DNA of 64,000 bases from Candidatus Altimarinota bacterium (lineage in GTDB: Bacteria; Patescibacteriota; Gracilibacteria; JAUYGZ01). The notes below the pieces were generated by a model. It saw only the letters and a list, made by a program, of their open reading frames with translations. It was not told the DNA's origin and made no database searches. The position numbers and the translations under genes are program-made. The stretch lies in contig JARGOK010000002.1 of the NCBI GenBank assembly GCA_029233985.1, forward strand, positions 248,001-312,000, given 5' to 3'. Positions 33,728 through 43,800 of this stretch are shown piece after piece; the stretch's first letter is position 1, and every line of letters begins with the position of its first letter.

Positions 33728-36037
33728 ATTAATGTTCAAAATATCAACTATTACCTCGTCCAACTCAAAACGATACCCCGACCTCTTACTTATGAATCTC
33801 AATATTCAATACCTATCGGGAGCCTCGTAGAAGTCCCCCTCTCCAACAATAGAGCCAACGGAGTGGTCATTGATGAAATTGAAAAACCAAACTTTGAATG
33901 CCTCAAAGTCACGACAACAATCATCTCAGAAGCAGTGACAAAGCAACAACTCGAACTCTGTAAATGGATGAGCGAATACTACTGCACATCTCTTCGAAAT
34001 TGTCTTCAGCTCTTTATCCCAAGTGTGATCTGGAAGAGCAAAATAAAACTCAAATACGAGCAAAATGTTTCACTCAACAACTCTGAACTCCAGACTCCGA
34101 ACTCCAAACTTCCTACAAAAAAACAACAAGAAATAATCGAGTATCTCAAAGAAAACGAAAAAACTCAACTCCCCATTCTCAAAAAACAATTCTCAGCATC
34201 CAGCCTAGCAACGCTCAAAAAAAACGGAATCATCTCTATAAAAGAAGGCGACTTAATCAATCCCGATGCTTCACATATCAGCAAACCCCACCACAACAAA
34301 CCCCTAACCAAAGAACAACAAAGTGTCCTAAAAACAATTCAATCAGCACAAAAAAACACCGCACCTTCTCCAAACTCACAATTCCAAACTCCTCAGTTCC
34401 TGTTACACGGGATCACTGGTTCCGGAAAAACAGAAATCTACCTCCAGCTCATAAAAAAAGCCGTTGAAAAAGATCAGCAGTGCATCCTTCTGGTGCCAGA
34501 AATAGCTCTTACCACGCAAACCATTCAATATTTCAGTGAACATTTTCCAGGTCAGATCAGCATTCTCCACTCCAACCTCTCTGAAGGTCAACGTGTCCAA
34601 GCTTGGCATCGTATTCACCAAGAAAAAACCAAACTCATCCTTGGGTCACGTTCAGCCCTCTTCACTCCTTGGAAAAAATTGGGATTAATCATCATCGACG
34701 AAGAACATGAATGGACCTATAAACAAGAATCAGCTCCTCGCTACCACGCTCGTACTGTCGCAGAATACATCTCACAGATGAAAAGAAAAAACACAGCGCT
34801 TGGAGCTCCTACTCTCCTCCTTGGATCTGCCACACCATCTCTAGAAAGCTACTTCAAAACTCAAAAAACAAAAACTGAAGAGAACCTCCAGACTTCAAAC
34901 TCCGAACTCCGTACTTCACATTCCAAGCTCCTCTCGCTCACCCACCGCGCCAACAACACGGCCCTCCCACCAGTCCATATCATCGACATGCGAGACGAAT
35001 TCAAGAAAAAGAATTTCAATATCCTTTCAGAAGACCTCCACAAAGCAATTCAAGATCGTATAGAAAAAAAAGAACAAACCGTCCTTTTCCTCAACAAACG
35101 GGGATCATCCAGCTCTATCACCTGTCGTGACTGTGGATTTACACCAAAATGTACTAATTGTGATATTTGCTTAACATATCATAAATTTTTAAGAGATTTT
35201 CAAGACGGAGGGCTCGTCTGTCATTACTGTGGGAATTTCCAAAAAAACTTCATCACTTGTCCCGATTGCAAATCATCTGCCATACGTCATATCGGGACAG
35301 GAACACAAAAAGCAGAAGCACAACTCCAAGAACTTTTTCCAAAAGCCCGCATCCTCCGAGCAGACAAAGACACCATGGGAAGTAAATTTGCCTTCGAGAC
35401 TATCTACAACAAGATGAAAAACAACGAAGCCGATATCCTTCTTGGAACACAAATGATCGCCAAAGGACTAGATCTCCCAAATGTCACCCTCACAGGAATC
35501 CTCATCGCGGACATCGGACTCCATATCCCAGACTTCAGAGCAAGTGAACGTGTCTTTCAGCTCCTCACTCAAGTAGCCGGTCGATCAGGGCGACACAAAC
35601 CTGGAGAAGTCATTATCCAAACCTACCAGCCTTTCCACAAAGCCCTCCAATTTGCCAAAAACCATGACTACTTAGGATTTTACGCTCACGAAATACAACA
35701 ACGAGAACTCTTCAATTATCCTCCATATTCTAAAACCATAAAACTCATCTTCGCTGACGAAAACCCAAAAATAGCCGCTGAAGAATCCCTCCGCATATTC
35801 AACAAACTCAACGAACAAACCCACCGTCCTCTTACCTTAGACTTTTCCCAGCCTCTCAAGGTCCCAACAGTCCCTGAAGTCCCCAACATCCCCACCATCT
35901 CCCTCTCTCCCCACTACATCCCTCGTCTTCACAATAAATACATCTGGAATATCTCAATCCAAAGTAATTCTCCAAAAGATGTCATTTCATCTCTGAAACT
36001 CGGCAAAGGCTGGAAAATAGATGTAGATCCTCGCTAA
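33728..36037 (+). CDS. priA: Primosomal replication protein N' (PriA helicase)
   Basis: DEAH-type 3'-5' helicase that reloads the replisome at stalled forks. Motifs: Walker A HGITGSGKTEIYL, DEEHEWTYKQE, the zinc-binding Cys set (CRDCG, CTNCDIC, CHYCG, CPDCKS), LLGTQMIAKGLDLPNV and QVAGRSGR. The first ATG/GTG/TTG in frame is GTG at 33863, but the conserved N-terminal DNA-binding fold (YYLVQLKTIPRPLTYE, YSIPIGSLVEVPLSNNRANG) is encoded upstream of it. The upstream TAG at 33710 leaves only ATA 33716 and ATT 33728 near the proper end. With ATT the product is 769 residues. A TATAAA lies at 33715-33720. Three heptanucleotide-repeat insertions interrupt loops. The stop interlocks with the convergent gene. 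Confidence 0.9.
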   Translation: MNVQNINYYLVQLKTIPRPLTYESQYSIPIGSLVEVPLSNNRANGVVIDEIEKPNFECLKVTTTIISEAVTKQQLELCKWMSEYYCTSLRNCLQLFIPSVIWKSKIKLKYEQNVSLNNSELQTPNSKLPTKKQQEIIEYLKENEKTQLPILKKQFSASSLATLKKNGIISIKEGDLINPDASHISKPHHNKPLTKEQQSVLKTIQSAQKNTAPSPNSQFQTPQFLLHGITGSGKTEIYLQLIKKAVEKDQQCILLVPEIALTTQTIQYFSEHFPGQISILHSNLSEGQRVQAWHRIHQEKTKLILGSRSALFTPWKKLGLIIIDEEHEWTYKQESAPRYHARTVAEYISQMKRKNTALGAPTLLLGSATPSLESYFKTQKTKTEENLQTSNSELRTSHSKLLSLTHRANNTALPPVHIIDMRDEFKKKNFNILSEDLHKAIQDRIEKKEQTVLFLNKRGSSSSITCRDCGFTPKCTNCDICLTYHKFLRDFQDGGLVCHYCGNFQKNFITCPDCKSSAIRHIGTGTQKAEAQLQELFPKARILRADKDTMGSKFAFETIYNKMKNNEADILLGTQMIAKGLDLPNVTLTGILIADIGLHIPDFRASERVFQLLTQVAGRSGRHKPGEVIIQTYQPFHKALQFAKNHDYLGFYAHEIQQRELFNYPPYSKTIKLIFADENPKIAAEESLRIFNKLNEQTHRPLTLDFSQPLKVPTVPEVPNIPTISLSPHYIPRLHNKYIWNISIQSNSPKDVISSLKLGKGWKIDVDPR
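34079..34113 (+). repeat. Heptanucleotide repeat inside priA, copy 1
   Basis: Units GAACTCC, AGACTCC, GAACTCC, AAACTTC in a row. Translated in frame as NSELQTPNSKL, before the winged-helix segment. Confidence 0.8.
34367..34400 (+). repeat. Heptanucleotide repeat inside priA, copy 2
   Basis: Degenerate units of the AAACTCC/AATTCC type, translated as SPNSQFQTPQF immediately before the Walker A strand. Confidence 0.6.
34883..34933 (+). repeat. Heptanucleotide repeat inside priA, copy 3
   Basis: Units of the type GACTTCA, AACTCCG, AACTCCG, TACTTCA, CATTCCA. Translated as LQTSNSELRTSHSKL, in a loop between the helicase lobes. Confidence 0.75.
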
Positions 36038-36297
36038 AGAACATTCTTTCCACCAGCTACAGAGTGCCCCTTATATTTAAGTACTGCAGTTACCTGAGTA
36101 CGAAACTGAACCAATTGGAAAGCAGAGATTATATCAGGTGACATTTCTCCAAAACTATCCAGATGTTCAATAATTTCTTTCAAACGAATAACACTCAAAA
36201 AATGAAGCATTTTTTTTATATCACGCCCCTCCAATTCAGGTATACTGGCACAAATAACTTGCTTTGAAAATGATCGTGATTCGGAACCATGTGTCAT
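36034..36297 (-). CDS. Small hypothetical protein
   Basis: 87 residues, ATG. Mostly helical and charged in the middle (IKKMLHFLSVIRLKEIIEHL), no membrane segment, no recognised domain. Its TAG overlaps the TAA of priA (shared CTAA at 36034-36037), and it is divergent from galE across 46 bp. Coding status rests on the clean start, the compact fit and the pattern of interlocked stops; function unknown. Confidence 0.55.
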   Translation of the reverse strand: MTHGSESRSFSKQVICASIPELEGRDIKKMLHFLSVIRLKEIIEHLDSFGEMSPDIISAFQLVQFRTQVTAVLKYKGHSVAGGKNVL

Positions 36298-36343
36298 AAT
36301 GGAATATTGAAGAATAATCTGGCCGAATTGTACTGCATTTTGC

Positions 36344-36349
36344 TAAAAT
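36344..36349 (+). promoter_or_regulatory. Extended -10 element of galE
   Basis: TGCTAAAAT. Transcription would start near 36356, downstream of the ATG at 36348. This supports the ATG at 36390 as the true galE start. Confidence 0.5.
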
Positions 36350-36389
36350 GTCAAAAGAAGATAAACTCTCAAATGTCATCAACATTCTT

Positions 36390-37358
36390 ATGAATATCCT
36401 CGTCACTGGCGGAGCCGGCTATATCGGATCAGTTACCGCCCACAAACTGATAAACGCAGGTCATACCGTGAGTATTATCGACAATCTTAGCAAAGGACTC
36501 AAAACACTCCTTCACCCCGAATCAAACTTCCAAGAAGGAGATCTCATCGATGCCGCATTCTTATCTAAAGTATTCAAAACAAATTCATTCGATGCTGTCT
36601 TTCACTTTGCAGCCTATAAAGACGCTGGCGAATCCATGACCAATACCAAAAAATATACCGAAAATATTACCGGAACTATCAATCTTCTCGAACAAATAGC
36701 TCTTCATAAGATCCCAAAGCTCATCTTTTCCTCCTCAGCTGCTGTCTACGGAGCACCACAGTACCTTCCTATCGACGAAAAGCATCCCACACAACCCACC
36801 AATTATTACGGATATACAAAACTCGCCTGCGAAGAACTCATCGATTGGTACTCTCAAGCTCATAATTTTACTTATGTCTCACTCAGGTATTTTAATGTCA
36901 TAGGAGATGGTGGCCTCAAATATATCGATCCTCGTGCAAAAAACATCCTTCCTATTTTACTCAACCATGCCTCAGGAAAAACCAAGCAAGTCATGGTTTT
37001 TGGAGCAGACTACCCTACTCCAGACGGCACTTGCATCAGAGATTATATCGATATCAATGACCTCGTCGAGGCTCATATTAAAAGCCTTAATCTAAAAACA
37101 AACGAAATCATCAATCTAGGCTCTGCAAAAGGCACCAGCGTCTTTGACCTGATAAAACACTGCAAGCGCATCACAAATAAGACGTTCACGATCGAGATGG
37201 GCCCTCGAAGAACAGGAGACCCTGAAAATCTTGTTGCAAGCTTTGCCAAAGCCCAACTCAAAATCGGATGGCATCCAACCACAGAACTCTCCACAATGAT
37301 CAAAAGAAGCTGGGAGGCCTATACAAACTCCGCTTCTACTTCAACGACTATTTCTTGA
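36390..37358 (+). CDS. galE: UDP-glucose 4-epimerase
   Basis: 322 residues from the ATG that places the Rossmann motif NILVTGGAGYIGS at the N-terminus; an ATG 42 bp upstream is less likely because the promoter overlaps it. NAD-dependent extended SDR enzyme interconverting UDP-glucose and UDP-galactose. The catalytic FSSSAAVYG serine/threonine region and the YxxxK motif YYGYTKLACE are present, as is the RYFNVIG substrate loop. It probably supplies UDP-galactose for the surface glycans built by the neighbouring convergent glycosyltransferase. One of only two genes here ending in TGA. Confidence 0.93.
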   Translation: MNILVTGGAGYIGSVTAHKLINAGHTVSIIDNLSKGLKTLLHPESNFQEGDLIDAAFLSKVFKTNSFDAVFHFAAYKDAGESMTNTKKYTENITGTINLLEQIALHKIPKLIFSSSAAVYGAPQYLPIDEKHPTQPTNYYGYTKLACEELIDWYSQAHNFTYVSLRYFNVIGDGGLKYIDPRAKNILPILLNHASGKTKQVMVFGADYPTPDGTCIRDYIDINDLVEAHIKSLNLKTNEIINLGSAKGTSVFDLIKHCKRITNKTFTIEMGPRRTGDPENLVASFAKAQLKIGWHPTTELSTMIKRSWEAYTNSASTSTTIS

Positions 37359-37402
37359 GTCTTCTTCAAATTTACAGAACATGATGAAGAATATTGATAT
37401 TA

Positions 37403-39559
37403 TTATTTGAGAAGATCTTCAAAAAACTGTTTATAGACTTCTTTTTGATGAAGATAGTCATGTTCTCGCTCTACAAAATCACGCCCTCTTTCTCCGATAC
37501 TTTCCCAATCTGCCTGATGATGATACAGAAGATCACGTATTTTTCGAGCATCTTTCTTCGGCTGTTCTTGATCATACAAAACCCCAAAATTCCCCTGATC
37601 AATTTGTTCTCGAAACCCTGTAATATTTGTAGCAATGATAGGGACCTTCATAGCTGCTGCTTCAAGACCAACCATCGGATATCCCTCATAAACAGATGGA
37701 AAAACCACCACATCAAAAAGTGAGTAGTACATCTCAGGTTTCTTCGTATACCCCAGATAAGTTAGATTAGATAGTCTCTTCACACGTGACTTCACTTCCT
37801 TTTCAAGAGAACCACTTCCCACCATCACAAATTGAAAACGTCGATCATCATGAAACAGTTCTGCCAACTCGAGAAAAGTATGAGGGTTCTTTTGAAATTC
37901 AAACCGCCCCAAGAAACCAACCACAATTTTGTTCTGTGGGAGCTTAAACTGCTTTCTTAGAGCCTTTTTATCATACTTTGTCGGATCAAATCGCTTCAAA
38001 TCAAGAGCATTCATCATGACTTCCACTTTTTCTGCTTTCTCTTCATATTTATCAATCAAAACCTCTTTCCAAAAATCACTAATCACAATTCTTTTGTCTA
38101 AATACTGCTGGTAGTCAGTAGCAGCACCAAACCATGCTGGATCGTCATACCCTTCACAATGAAGCAAATCAATGATCTGCATCTGAGGAAACTTTTGTTT
38201 GATCAATGGTGTCAAACAATAAATAAACGGATTATGCATATTATAAATCACTTTCGGCTGCTCTTGAACAATCAGGTTCCAACAAATACGAAGACTCGCC
38301 ATAGGATTGGTAGATAGCTTGTCCAACGCATATTGCTCATCCATATACTCTTCAAACTCAGGCTTGAGATACTCATTTTCTGAATAAGAGTTGCATACCA
38401 GATTGATTAGCTTTACTCCATCTATATCGCGAGCAGCCTTCACCCAGTCCAAAAACACATTTTCTGCACCTCCCATTCTCCACCAGTAGTGAGCAAAAAG
38501 AACAGATTTTTTTTCTTGTCTGACAACTGGTTCCAAATCAAAATCAAAATTTCTTTTTTCAAGCAAACCACAATCAGCCTCAACAGATGTTGGAAGATAC
38601 TCTTGAGCCAAAATATTTTTTATAAATCGATGTTTTGAAAAAATTGCCTGAAAAAACAATGTAAAAGGATAATACTTCACTGGCCTCCCTTTAAATTGCG
38701 TAATCAAATGTCCAGAAAACCTATTCAACCAAGTAGATGGAGACCACCAAGCATGACGATTTTGTTTTCCTCTCTGAATATCTCTCTTTTGGTTCCGCTG
38801 AGCACGGTTGAGTTTCCAGTATCCCCATATATGCGTCCGGTAGATCAAGTAACAACTCACAAATAACAAAATACGGCTCCGAGTAATCATACTCTTCACA
38901 CGTCTTCGGTAATAAAACGTTGTATCTCTTACAGGGACTCCATACCACCCCTTTTTCATCAGCTGAATATAAAACTCCCAATCTTCGAACCATTTCACAT
39001 TTTCCGTCACCATTTCTGTACGCTGTCCACGAGTAGTCAACCAAGCAGACTTCCGAAACATTGAAGAACAAGCACAATAATTCCCCCAAAAAAGCTTTTT
39101 CGCATTAAAGTCAGGGGCAGTAGCAAAATAATACAAACTCTCAAAGGTCTGGAGATTTGGATACGCCCAACCAGCTCCAGGATGAGCCTCCATAGTAAGA
39201 GCACATTTTTTCAAATACGAAGGCGCAATCAAATCATCACTATCCAGGTTTACAATATACTTCCCACGTGATTCTCGAATACCCGTATTCCTCACCTCTG
39301 CAAGCCACTTATTGGTTTCATGATGGATTACACGTAAATGAATCCCACCGAGGTCAGATAAGCCTTCGAGTCGACGTAATTCAACTTGAGTAACAGGATC
39401 CGGAGAACAATCATTAATAATAAGAACCTCAAAAAGGTCTTTATCCAGAGTCTGTTTTTTGACACTATCCAAAGTTTCCCGAAGTAATTTAGGAGGAGTA
39501 TTGTAAACTGGTATTACCACCGAAACTAAAAACTGATCTTCTATCTGATTCATAAACAT
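37403..39559 (-). CDS. Two-domain glycosyltransferase (GT2 + GT4)
   Basis: 718 residues from the ATG at 39559 (ATG at 39553 also fits; an upstream TTT-rich extension is unlikely). The N-terminal ~300 residues are a GT-A family 2 domain: SVVIPVYNTPPKLLRETLDS, INDCSPDP, RNTGIRESRGKYIVNLDSDD (DxD) and WFEDWEFYIQLMKKG. Residues ~340-718 are a GT-B family 4 domain: HYWWRMGGAENVFLDW, FLGRFEFQKNPHTFLELAEL and the EGYPMVGLEAAAMKVPIIAT donor-binding motif with Glu-x7-Glu. Two transferases in one chain could add two successive sugars to an envelope polysaccharide or glycoprotein. Substrates cannot be read from sequence. No membrane helices, so cytoplasmic or peripheral. Confidence 0.88.
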   Translation of the reverse strand: MFMNQIEDQFLVSVVIPVYNTPPKLLRETLDSVKKQTLDKDLFEVLIINDCSPDPVTQVELRRLEGLSDLGGIHLRVIHHETNKWLAEVRNTGIRESRGKYIVNLDSDDLIAPSYLKKCALTMEAHPGAGWAYPNLQTFESLYYFATAPDFNAKKLFWGNYCACSSMFRKSAWLTTRGQRTEMVTENVKWFEDWEFYIQLMKKGWYGVPVRDTTFYYRRRVKSMITRSRILLFVSCYLIYRTHIWGYWKLNRAQRNQKRDIQRGKQNRHAWWSPSTWLNRFSGHLITQFKGRPVKYYPFTLFFQAIFSKHRFIKNILAQEYLPTSVEADCGLLEKRNFDFDLEPVVRQEKKSVLFAHYWWRMGGAENVFLDWVKAARDIDGVKLINLVCNSYSENEYLKPEFEEYMDEQYALDKLSTNPMASLRICWNLIVQEQPKVIYNMHNPFIYCLTPLIKQKFPQMQIIDLLHCEGYDDPAWFGAATDYQQYLDKRIVISDFWKEVLIDKYEEKAEKVEVMMNALDLKRFDPTKYDKKALRKQFKLPQNKIVVGFLGRFEFQKNPHTFLELAELFHDDRRFQFVMVGSGSLEKEVKSRVKRLSNLTYLGYTKKPEMYYSLFDVVVFPSVYEGYPMVGLEAAAMKVPIIATNITGFREQIDQGNFGVLYDQEQPKKDARKIRDLLYHHQADWESIGERGRDFVEREHDYLHQKEVYKQFFEDLLK

Positions 39560-39678
39560 GGTCAAAAAACACCACAAGAATATCCTATAAAAAAAGAATA
39601 ATAAACAAAAAAAGAGATCAGTCAAACTTGATAAAAGCCTTATTTAAAGGCAAAATAACTGCTGAATAACAAGAAAAT

Positions 39679-40881
39679 ATGAAATTCTTCATAAAAACCC
39701 TCGGTTGTAAAATGAACTTTCTTGATTCCGCTAGGATCAGTGCCGGACTTCAAAATGCAGGTCACCACCTCAGTGACTCCGAAAAAGATGCTGAGATGAT
39801 TTTTGTGAATTCCTGCACGGTAACTCATCAAGCAGACCGAAAGTCTCGTTACGAAGCTCTTAGAGCTACTAAAAAGGGAAAACAAGTTGCAATATTTGGT
39901 TGCGGACCAAAAGTCGACACCAAAGAATGGAATAAGCAGTTCCCTGATGACCTGGTCTTCGGTAACGACCAAGAACTCTTTGACCATTTTGGACTGACAG
40001 AACATGACATTATCTTCCCAGAAAGCTCTCGAACTCGTCTACCTGTCGCTATCCAAGGAGGTTGTGACAATGTTTGCAGCTTTTGTATCACCACGGTCGC
40101 TCGTGGAGAGCATTTCAATATTCCCCTAGAAGGGATCATCAGACAAATCAATCGAGCAGTAGAACATGGGATCAACGAAATCGTCCTAACAGGAATCAAT
40201 CTCGCCGCATGGGGATCGACAAATTCAAGAACCAAACCCGAAGAAGCAAAATTGGGCGAGCTCCTAACAGAAATTCTCAACCAAACAGATATTCCTAGAG
40301 TAAGAATTTCTTCAATCGGCCCTCAGTTTATTCATGAAGATTTTTACGAGGCATATCAAAATCAACGCATCTGTGATCACCTCCATATGAGTATCCAAAG
40401 TGGGTCACCTGGTGTCTTAGAGCGAATGAATCGTGGTCATGGAGCGCCAGAAATATATGAAATTGTCAAAAGAACCAGAGAAATTCGACCAAACACTGCT
40501 TATTCAGCAGATTTTATCGTTGGATTTCCAGGAGAAACAGAGAAAGAGTTTCAGGAAACTGTAGAAATGATCAAAACTATTAGATTCGCTAAATTACATG
40601 TCTTCCCCTACTCCAAACGAGAAGGAACAGGTGCTGCACGAATGAAAAACCAAGTCCCAGAACAGATCAAAAAGGAACGATCTCAAATCCTCCGAGATCT
40701 CGGTGACAAACTTCGCAAGGAATATTTAGAACACCAAGTGGGAAAAGAACTGGAGTTTCTTGTCGATCTCAAACATCGTGGAATCAGTACAAATTATGTT
40801 TTTGCTAATATGAATAAAAAAGCTCCCACAGGAAGCCTACAAAAAATCGTCCTCAGTGAAGGTATGCTTACCGAGCTCTAA
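39679..40881 (+). CDS. mtaB: tRNA (t6A37) methylthiotransferase MtaB
   Basis: 400 residues. Radical-SAM enzyme that converts t6A37 to ms2t6A37 in ANN-reading tRNAs. N-terminal MTTase domain (FIKTLGCKMNFLDSARI, VNSCTVTHQADRKSR, IFGCGPKV) carries three Cys for the auxiliary cluster. The radical-SAM core has the CxxxCxxC motif CDNVCSFC near residue 124, then TGINLAAWG, MSIQSGSPGVLERMNRGH and DFIVGFPGETEKEFQET. A reduced TRAM-like C-terminus follows. Assigned to MtaB rather than MiaB by TLGCKMN and overall length. The ATG lacks a Shine-Dalgarno. The TAA interlocks with the giant gene's TAG at 40878-40881. Confidence 0.93.
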   Translation: MKFFIKTLGCKMNFLDSARISAGLQNAGHHLSDSEKDAEMIFVNSCTVTHQADRKSRYEALRATKKGKQVAIFGCGPKVDTKEWNKQFPDDLVFGNDQELFDHFGLTEHDIIFPESSRTRLPVAIQGGCDNVCSFCITTVARGEHFNIPLEGIIRQINRAVEHGINEIVLTGINLAAWGSTNSRTKPEEAKLGELLTEILNQTDIPRVRISSIGPQFIHEDFYEAYQNQRICDHLHMSIQSGSPGVLERMNRGHGAPEIYEIVKRTREIRPNTAYSADFIVGFPGETEKEFQETVEMIKTIRFAKLHVFPYSKREGTGAARMKNQVPEQIKKERSQILRDLGDKLRKEYLEHQVGKELEFLVDLKHRGISTNYVFANMNKKAPTGSLQKIVLSEGMLTEL

Positions 40882-43800
40882 ATAGCTGCAGATCCGGTAA
40901 CAATCTGATCAAGATCCAAATCTTTTGACGTCAATTCATCATTGCTTTCCCAAAGTCGAATCACCATCTGAGCGAACCATCTTCGGTCAACTATTTCAGC
41001 TGGGTCAACATACCGAGCATCACCCAAATCATCTACCTCAAGAATCCCTTTATGATACGCATCAACGAAGTACGGCAAATGCCATTCTTCATCTGGAATA
41101 TCTGCAAAAATCGATTCCTGAATATCAAGAGGTTCAATGCCTATTACTCGATACATCATCTTCATGGCCTCCGCCTTATTCACCAGTTGTGCTGGTTTGT
41201 AACTCCCATCAGGATACCCATCGATAAATCCAAGTTGTTTCGCAATCCATACAAAAGGGCTATACCATTCCGTCGTTGGAATATCCAAGAAAGGCCGTTG
41301 AACGACTTTTTCTGGCTCTTCATAGGACATCAGTTTCATCAAAATTTTTAATATCTGAGCTCGATCGATAAACCGCGACGGTGCAAACACATTCGAATTA
41401 TTTACTCCTTCAACAACTCCCAAATCTTTCAAACGCTGAATCTCCCGAAATCCTTCATCTCCTTCTTGAACATCTTCAAATAGCTCAGTATTTTTAAATT
41501 CAAGATCATCCTGTGATTCTTCATTATCATTCCCAAACAAGAAATCAAAGAATCCTTCTGGTTCATCATCTATATTCTCTAGCTCGCTCTGCTTTTCATT
41601 GTCATTTGTTGTTTCATCTATAAATACAGGTGCCACAGATGATCCTCCTCCACCCCCACCAGATCTTGGAACAAATACTGGCTGAGAAGATACAATTTCA
41701 TTCTCGTTTCTCCTTCTTGGGTCAAGGCCTCCTGATAATGCAAAAGAATACGATTGTTGGGGAATAGAAACACTATTTCCAGCTTCATCGGTAAATTCCA
41801 TTTCCAATTGAAAGGTTGAAGCATTAAATCCACTAAGATTCACTCCTTGAAAAGAATACGATCCTAAAGAGACATAACTCGCTCCTGACTCAATACGATT
41901 CACCCCTTGAATCAGGCGATAACTAATATTTCCAGGTTCATCAATATCAAATGCTAACTCAACAGCAGACCGAGCAGAATGAAGTAATCGTTGATTATTA
42001 TTGATCTGAACCAAGCTTGGAGCATTCACACGTGTGTCTTTCTTCACACGATCCAAACCAAGATTCACGACATTCCCCACATCATCCGTAAAGAGAACTT
42101 CAGCCTCTAGTTCTCCATCTGGCAACGAACTCACATCAATATTTCTAATAAGAGTCTCATCATTTATCACCACTGGTATTGATCCAATTTGATTTACAGA
42201 AATACCAAATCTCACAATAAAATCCCCCTCAATTTCATCACTCCCATTCCGAACAGTATAATTCGCAATCCCTTCCTCAGAGCTATTAAAATCCAGGGTC
42301 ACCAATTTCTCACTAGCCTTATTGATTACCACACCATTATTCAAAACCACACCAGTTATTGCTCGAGCCTGTGCGTCTTTCTGAGCAGTAGAAGCAGCAG
42401 TAATGGCAAGGTTTCCAACCTCATCTGTAAAATTCACTGAGACACTTAGCACACCATCTCGAAGCGTTGAGACATCAAGAACTTGCGATCTATTCAGGTC
42501 AGAACCAGACACAAGCACACTCATCACTTGGTCTGTCCCATCACTAATGATCACCTGAGAAGATCCAGACTCCAAAACATTGTAATCAACAGCAACAGTT
42601 GTCTGTTGAGAATTATTAATAGTATTTCCACCGTTCACTACAATATTTGTAGCAGGGTCAACCTGAGTATCCATCTGAATACTTGGACCAACTCCTTGAG
42701 AAATATTTCCTGCGTGATCCTCAAAGGCAAATCGTGAGGTTATTTGTCCATCATCTAATGTCAAAAAAACAGACTGAAAAGTATTATTCAGTATTGGGTC
42801 TAAAGCAGTATTTGGAGAAAGAGGCCCAGCCTGTATATTATATCGAATTTCTGTCGTCCCATCTGAAAAAAAGACAGATGCTACTCCAGCTTCAGGAGCA
42901 TCAAATACTATTGGAACCATCGTCTTCAAAGAACCATTCACCACATTTCCTCCATTAATGACAATATTAGTCAGTCCAAGATTCGTTGCATCACGCCTCC
43001 CTATAGTTCTCTGAGTAACAGCAACATTTCCCAAAGAATCAGTAAAATCAAATGAAATATTCAAAAGATCATCATTGAGAATACTCACATCACCACTAAT
43101 AATTTGAGGAGCAATACTTGTAATTGGATCATTAATAAGAACTTTGTTTTGTGAGTTATTGAGTTCAGAAATAGTAATCACCGTATTTCCTAATTCAGCA
43201 GCAGTGTATGTAATCGAAAAATCTGTCAAACGAGAGGCATTAATTGGTGCATTCCCATTCACGAGAAAATCAGATAATGGCTGAGCTATAGTATCCATTT
43301 CAACACTAGTTGATTGTTCAAGAGCAGTATTCCCAAAAGCATCTGTAAATGTCACACGAAGAAATACATTTCCATCATCAAATTCAGAAAGATCAAAAGT
43401 ATCCAAAACTGATCCAGCCTGACTTACAGAAAGAGTTCTCGTTATCTGATGAGGAGGTTCAGCTTCATCTTCAATGAGAATATTCAATGAGCCAGGTTCA
43501 AAAACAGTATCGATATTCATTTCAACACTGCTCTTTTGAGTCCCGATGATAGGATTTCCTCCATTCAAGAGTAATCCATCTATTTCAGATACTTGGGCAT
43601 CCTTATCGTATACAAAACCAGTAGAATCAAAATCAGTATTTCCATATGCATCACGATGTGAAAATTGGATTAATAATTTTTCATCAGCTAACTGACTCAA
43701 ATCTAAAGGTCCAATTTCAGTAATCATTTGAACTGTATCAATATTTTTTTGACCAGTCACTTCTCCACCACTTTGGTCTTTTACAAGATAATCAACTGTG

